A DNA stretch of 64,000 bases from Aridibacter sp965216195 (GTDB taxonomy: Bacteria; Acidobacteriota; Blastocatellia; Pyrinomonadales; Pyrinomonadaceae). Position numbers and translations under genes: made by a program. Within the stretch, counting starts at the first letter, position 1, and every line of letters starts with the position of its first letter. Under the pieces are notes generated by a model, which saw only the letters and a list, made by a program, of their open reading frames with translations, was not told where the DNA came from and did no database searches. Shown one piece after another: positions 60,947 through 64,000 of this stretch. The DNA lies in contig OZ244151.1 in assembly GCA_965216195.1 (NCBI GenBank), positions 2,480,001-2,544,000 on the forward strand, read 5' to 3'.

Positions 60947-61582
60947 TTATTTCTTAATCCCGTTTAGTAAAATCTTCGCGAACTCCGTCGCTGCTTCTTC
61001 ATCGGAAATTTTCAGAATTTTTTGATCCGTATCAAAAACAAGATTGTTTATCGAATGGTGTACAAACATCCCGGAAAACGCCCGCACTACAACACGAGGT
61101 TTCAATTCCCTAAACGCACCTTCTTTTTGCCGGAGTTTTATGTATCCGCCGACATGCTCATAAATTTCGTTTATTGAGCTTTCGATAAACGAAATCGCAA
61201 GGTCGTGTCCTTCCAAAGCCGAATACATCATCAAACGCACAAAGTCTGTGTCGTTGCGATGATTCTGAAGAGCGTTAAGCGCCAACGCGTAGAAAACTCC
61301 AAAATCATCCCGGTCATCAATCGCCTTCTGGAGCTTTTCAAACGGGTCTTTGAAAAGCGGGCCGCAGGATTTTTCGTCCAGGATGGCGTGGTAAAGTTCT
61401 TCTTTGTTCCTAAAATGTCTGAAAACCATCGCTTCAGAAATCCCCGCCTTTTTGGCGATTTTCTTCGTCGTCGTCCCCCTAAACCCGTTTTCGCTAAATA
61501 GTTTGATTGCTGTCTGGAGTATTTGCGCTCGCCGTTCTTCTCCTGTCATTCGCGAAGTCAAATTTTCGATCGTTCCGGTCAA
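60947..61582 (-). CDS. TetR-family repressor of the efflux operon
   Basis: 211 residues. N-terminal helix-turn-helix: RRAQILQTAIKLFSENGFRG, TTTKKIAKKAGISEAMVFRH, FRNKEELYHAIL. The C-terminal ligand domain is all helical and unassigned. I take the TTG at 61582 as start because a GGAG site lies 8 nt before it; an ATG at 61549 would shorten it by 11 residues and has no visible ribosome-binding site. It is the first gene of the tetR-adaptor-pump-TolC run, with a palindrome just upstream, so it probably represses its own operon until a pump substrate binds. Confidence 0.93.
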   Translation of the reverse strand: MTGTIENLTSRMTGEERRAQILQTAIKLFSENGFRGTTTKKIAKKAGISEAMVFRHFRNKEELYHAILDEKSCGPLFKDPFEKLQKAIDDRDDFGVFYALALNALQNHRNDTDFVRLMMYSALEGHDLAISFIESSINEIYEHVGGYIKLRQKEGAFRELKPRVVVRAFSGMFVHHSINNLVFDTDQKILKISDEEAATEFAKILLNGIKK

Positions 61583-61603
61583 AATAGCTTCTCCATTTAG
61601 TTA

Positions 61604-61617
61604 AGTAAGTACTTACT
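61604..61617. promoter_or_regulatory. Probable TetR operator
   Basis: Perfect 14-bp palindrome AGTAAGTACTTACT, 22 bp upstream of the TTG start of tetR. Its length, symmetry and place at the likely promoter fit autoregulation by the TetR protein. Confidence 0.65.
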
Positions 61618-61659
61618 AACTTGTAAGATTCGCATTTCGTTGCTACGCTTGTCAAGTAA

Positions 61660-61788
61660 AAACCCACTGCCTTAGATCGAACTTTCCTGGCTTCGGATTC
61701 GTTACAACTTTTGGAAGACGATTTACATCCGAAAGCTGCGTGGGAAAAAGAGCGCGACGGTGTTTTTGAGTTTTTAGCAACCAATTGA
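61660..61788 (+). pseudogene. Possible relic C-terminal coding fragment
   Basis: Following a TAA at 61657, one frame reads 42 residues, including LASDSLQLLEDDLHPKAAWE and GVFEFLATN before a TGA, with no start codon. The composition looks protein-like, but I do not recognise it. It occupies the gap between tetR and the DUF883-like gene, whose promoter should also be here. It may be the tail of a deleted gene or chance. Confidence 0.25.
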
Positions 61789-61808
61789 ATAAAGGAGTAA
61801 GTATAAAA

Positions 61809-62162
61809 ATGTCAGAATTTGAAAAGGAAGTTGAAAAAGCTGAAAAGGAATTAGAGCAGAGTTTGATACCGGTTACCGACGAAGCGGCGGGCGATAATTT
61901 AGACGATGAGTATTTGGGGGATTTGAAAATGCAAGCGCAGGAATACGGACAGAAGCTTCAGGATGCTGCTGAAAAAGCGAAAGATTATGCGGGCGAAAAG
62001 CTAACGCAGGCGGGTGAAAAGTTTAACGAACTGAAGGAAAAAGATCCGAAGGAATTGGTTGATGATGCGAAGGAATACGCAAAGAAAAATCCTGGTCAAA
62101 CGATTCTGATTTCTGCAGGAATTGGTCTTCTGTTAGGGATGCTTTTCCGCGGAAGGAAGTAA
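61809..62162 (+). CDS. DUF883/ElaB-like membrane-anchored helical protein
   Basis: 117 residues from the ATG at 61809, preceded by AAAGGAG. It is a long amphipathic Lys/Glu/Ala-rich helix (EKEVEKAEKELEQS, DAAEKAKDYAGEKLTQAGEK) ending in a membrane segment with the typical tail NPGQTILISAGIGLLLGMLF-RGRK. ElaB/YqjD-type proteins have this layout and can be associated with ribosomes and the inner membrane in stationary phase. The similarity is structural rather than a firm family match. A strong terminator follows. Confidence 0.8.
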   Translation: MSEFEKEVEKAEKELEQSLIPVTDEAAGDNLDDEYLGDLKMQAQEYGQKLQDAAEKAKDYAGEKLTQAGEKFNELKEKDPKELVDDAKEYAKKNPGQTILISAGIGLLLGMLFRGRK

Positions 62163-62174
62163 ATCTTGATAAAT

Positions 62175-62651
62175 TTAACGTGTAAGGCGATCCTCATTGG
62201 ATCGTCTTTTTTTTGCTTCTGGTTTTTCAGTCAGGTCAAACACGACCTGCAATCCACACTCATCGACAACCCTAAAATTTTCCCTGAGCTCATTTTCAAA
62301 ACCTGGAGTTCGATAAAGTTTGTTCTTTTCGGCAAGAAAATAGATTGCTCCCCGCTCGGCGTATTTGCGTACCTGGTATAACGATTGCTGTTCATTACAA
62401 ATATTAAATCCTTTGCGTCCGAGCCAGTAAAACATACAGGATGCGTTGTAAGCAACGGGCTTGCCGTGCGGATCAAAACATGGCGCACCTGAAACCAATA
62501 TCAATCCCGGCTTTCGAAGTTTCGGCGCAAATCTTTCCGAACAGTCCAGGGATTCTGATTTAACTAGGTGCTCGTACGTATCCGCCCTGATTCCCTTGAG
62601 CTGGGTCAAAAACAAAGCAGCAAAAGCGATCAACAACGCCGTGAAGAGCAA
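62175..62651 (-). CDS. Possible C-terminal remnant of a GT39-like glycosyltransferase
   Basis: Up to 158 residues with only a TTG start. One hydrophobic helix (LLFTALLIAFAALFLTQ) is followed by a soluble part: GLILVSGAPCFDPHGKPVAY, ASCMFYWLGRKGFNICNEQQ, ERGAIYFLAEKNKLYRTPGF and FRVVDECGLQVVFDLTE. This resembles the C-terminal end of ArnT/PMT-like family 39 glycosyltransferases of acidobacteria. The frame has an upstream stop (TAG) about 90 bp before, so the large membrane domain is missing. It may be a truncated gene or a free-standing small protein. The upstream radical SAM gene ends in a terminator before it. Confidence 0.45.
   Translation of the reverse strand: MLFTALLIAFAALFLTQLKGIRADTYEHLVKSESLDCSERFAPKLRKPGLILVSGAPCFDPHGKPVAYNASCMFYWLGRKGFNICNEQQSLYQVRKYAERGAIYFLAEKNKLYRTPGFENELRENFRVVDECGLQVVFDLTEKPEAKKRRSNEDRLTR
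62186..62214 (+). terminator. Rho-independent terminator after the DUF883-like gene
   Basis: GGCGATCC (62186-62193), 5-nt loop, GGATCGTC (62199-62206, one G-U pair), then eight T. It overlaps the 3' end of the convergent gene. Confidence 0.9.
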
Positions 62652-62714
62652 GAGAGTTTGTGTGTTCGAATGGGAATGAATCCTACGATAGATACCTTCG
62701 AGCTTCTCGCCGCG

Positions 62715-62749
62715 AAAAAGAAAAGCCGCCGAAGTCTAAACTCCGACGG
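62715..62749 (-). terminator. Rho-independent terminator after the radical SAM gene
   Basis: On the minus strand CCGTCGGAG (62741-62749) pairs with CTTCGGCGG (62726-62734, two G-U pairs), 6-nt loop, followed by CTTTTCTTTTT. It lies about 25 bp past the stop codon at 62774. Confidence 0.8.
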
Positions 62750-62773
62750 GCCTATAGAAAATCTGCATCACAA

Positions 62774-64000
62774 TTAATTTTGAAATGCGCTGTCCTGATG
62801 TGCAGCTCTCTTTCTCTTGTTCGCTGCTCGCCACGTGCCAACCCCCTCTTTTAGCAGCCCAAAGATCGTCGACCGATTCGCAAACAGCAGTTTGACCCAA
62901 TCCATTCTGCGCATCTGCGGAAAATAGATTCCCCTGAAAAACACACGCGCGACAAAATGACTGATCCTCGATTGAATCGGAGAATCCTTGATCGACTCCA
63001 GCGCGGCAGCATTTCGCTCCGGACTGTAAGATCTCGACCAGGCATAATCAACCTCGGCTTTCGCTTCAGAAATCTCCATTTTCGAAGGCTTGTGAGCCAT
63101 CAAAAACGGGGCAAACTCAAGCCAGTGTTTTGGACGAGCCAGCCGCCCTTCCTTCTGAAGTCTTTCGTAAAGCGGTGTCGCCGGAAACGGAGTCAGCTGA
63201 CCAAAAACCGGCAATCCTGGAGCCCAACTCTCGATCTCATCAACAGTTCGTTTCGCAACCCCCTTCGTGTCGTTGTCCATTCCGAAAATGAACGAGGTGA
63301 TCGCATAAATGTCTCTTTTCGCAAGTCGGTCTAAAACCTCTTTGTAATCGCCGGGCCGCGAGAAATTCTTGTTAACCGAAGCCATATTATTGGGATCAAT
63401 CGATTCCATTCCGATGAATATCCACTTTCCGCCTGACTCCTGAATAAGATCAACAAGTTCTTCATCTTTCAGAAGATTCGCGCTGATTTGCGCCACCCAG
63501 GGCAGCTGAGCCCCGGCGTTTATGATCTCGCGCAGAAGCCCCTTAAGTCGCTTTTTGTTTATTGCGAGATTATCGTCGATAAAGAAAACGGCCATCTGAC
63601 CCTTTTCGCTCTTTGCCCGTTTCTTAAGCCTTAGAAGTTCCTCAACCACGCTTTCGTTTGTTCGAAACCTGATAGAATCGCCAAAAAACCCGGTCACCGT
63701 ACAAAACTCACATCCATACGGACACCCGCGTCCGGTTTCTATCGGAACGACAAAGAATTTCCCCCAACCCTCTCCGAGTTTAGACAACAGCGGACGAGCA
63801 AATTTCGGAACAAGACTAAATTGATCCAGATCCAAAGTCTCCCACGGAATATGTGGATATGGCTGAAGAGTCGGTTTTACATCATTCCCTTTTTCATCAA
63901 ACTCCGGCTGGTAAATGTCTTTGAGTTCACCATTTACGGCATCTTCGATCATCAACGGCCAAGTCGCATCGGCTTCTCCAAGCGCAACCGCATCAGCGTA
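62774..64000 (-). CDS. B12-binding-domain radical SAM protein (partial)
   Basis: The frame is open to the end of the window: beyond the first Met it reads YADAVALGEADATWPLMIED, the usual end of an N-terminal cobalamin-binding domain (H/Y-A-D-A-V-x-x-G-E-A-E-x-x-W-P). The radical SAM core has the cluster Cys in GRGCPYGCEFCTVTGFFG (CxxxCxxC), then VFFIDDNLAINKKRLKGLLR, GMESIDPNNMASVNKNFSRP and GLPVFGQLTPFPATPLYERL. A C-terminal helical region with a basic end follows. Such proteins methylate or rearrange unactivated carbons (for example in hopanoid, bacteriochlorophyll or oligosaccharide modification); the specific reaction is not evident. A terminator follows. Confidence 0.9.
   Translation of the reverse strand, partial: YADAVALGEADATWPLMIEDAVNGELKDIYQPEFDEKGNDVKPTLQPYPHIPWETLDLDQFSLVPKFARPLLSKLGEGWGKFFVVPIETGRGCPYGCEFCTVTGFFGDSIRFRTNESVVEELLRLKKRAKSEKGQMAVFFIDDNLAINKKRLKGLLREIINAGAQLPWVAQISANLLKDEELVDLIQESGGKWIFIGMESIDPNNMASVNKNFSRPGDYKEVLDRLAKRDIYAITSFIFGMDNDTKGVAKRTVDEIESWAPGLPVFGQLTPFPATPLYERLQKEGRLARPKHWLEFAPFLMAHKPSKMEISEAKAEVDYAWSRSYSPERNAAALESIKDSPIQSRISHFVARVFFRGIYFPQMRRMDWVKLLFANRSTIFGLLKEGVGTWRAANKRKRAAHQDSAFQN

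Overview
The window looks like one contiguous stretch of a chromosome from a Gram-negative bacterium, most probably an acidobacterium of the Blastocatellia/Pyrinomonadaceae type. This is an inference from gene content, not from a marker gene: Pkn-type Ser/Thr kinases fused to TolB-like and TPR modules, an Oar-like TonB-dependent receptor with an N-terminal carboxypeptidase-regulatory domain, an S46 peptidase, a DUF4129/DUF4350/MoxR cluster, and outer-membrane efflux genes. No rRNA, tRNA, CRISPR array or intact transposase was recognised. Coding density is high, with long co-directional runs.

Layout. 1-5725: end of an unknown coiled-coil-rich gene, then aspS, cdsA and uppS on the minus strand. 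5965-17941 (plus): M28 peptidase, two large Ser/Thr kinase-TPR proteins, tRNA 2-selenouridine synthase, an AlkD-like HEAT protein, a frameshifted radical SAM gene and a subclass B3 metallo-beta-lactamase. 17944-26874 (minus): PepSY protein, 5-formyl-THF cyclo-ligase, mnmA, SGNH hydrolase, MoxR ATPase, TSUP permease, DUF4350, DUF4129 and a polytopic membrane protein. 27251-32011 (plus): TonB-dependent receptor and a small exported protein. 32067-44223: mostly single genes (sigma-54 response regulator, methyltransferase, sppA, a secreted duplicated Arg/Asn/Tyr-rich protein, S46 peptidase, rsmI, lipB, a lipoprotein, an esterase) and a decayed IS1182-like transposase fragment. 44347-52640 (minus): a complete elongasome cluster mreB-mreC-mreD-mrdA-rodA-PBP1A. 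52932-61582 (minus): tetR, an RND adaptor, an RND pump, an SRPBCC protein, a small membrane protein and a TolC-like factor, i.e. a self-regulated tripartite efflux operon. 61809-64000: a DUF883/ElaB-like protein, a possible glycosyltransferase remnant and a partial B12-type radical SAM gene.

The most interesting signal is non-coding and recurs through the window. Short-period tandem arrays (7 bp, in one case 9 bp) occur as facing, inverted pairs at five places: 3683-3789, 4772-4933, 51523-51588, 57385-57624 and 59123-59610. The repeat sequence differs between most loci, but the layout (inverted arms of 3-7 units around a spacer of 3 to about 415 bp) is the same. One pair encloses a gene for an S23/four-helix-bundle protein placed between the RND adaptor and pump genes. 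Another pair with the same CTGAACY-like motif lies in frame inside the pump gene and brackets an acidic insertion in its central cytoplasmic linker. S23 proteins are known from the inverted-repeat-flanked intervening sequences of some bacterial 23S rRNA genes, so these loci may be autonomous and non-autonomous forms of one small IVS-like mobile element. That is a hypothesis; comparison with related genomes would decide it.
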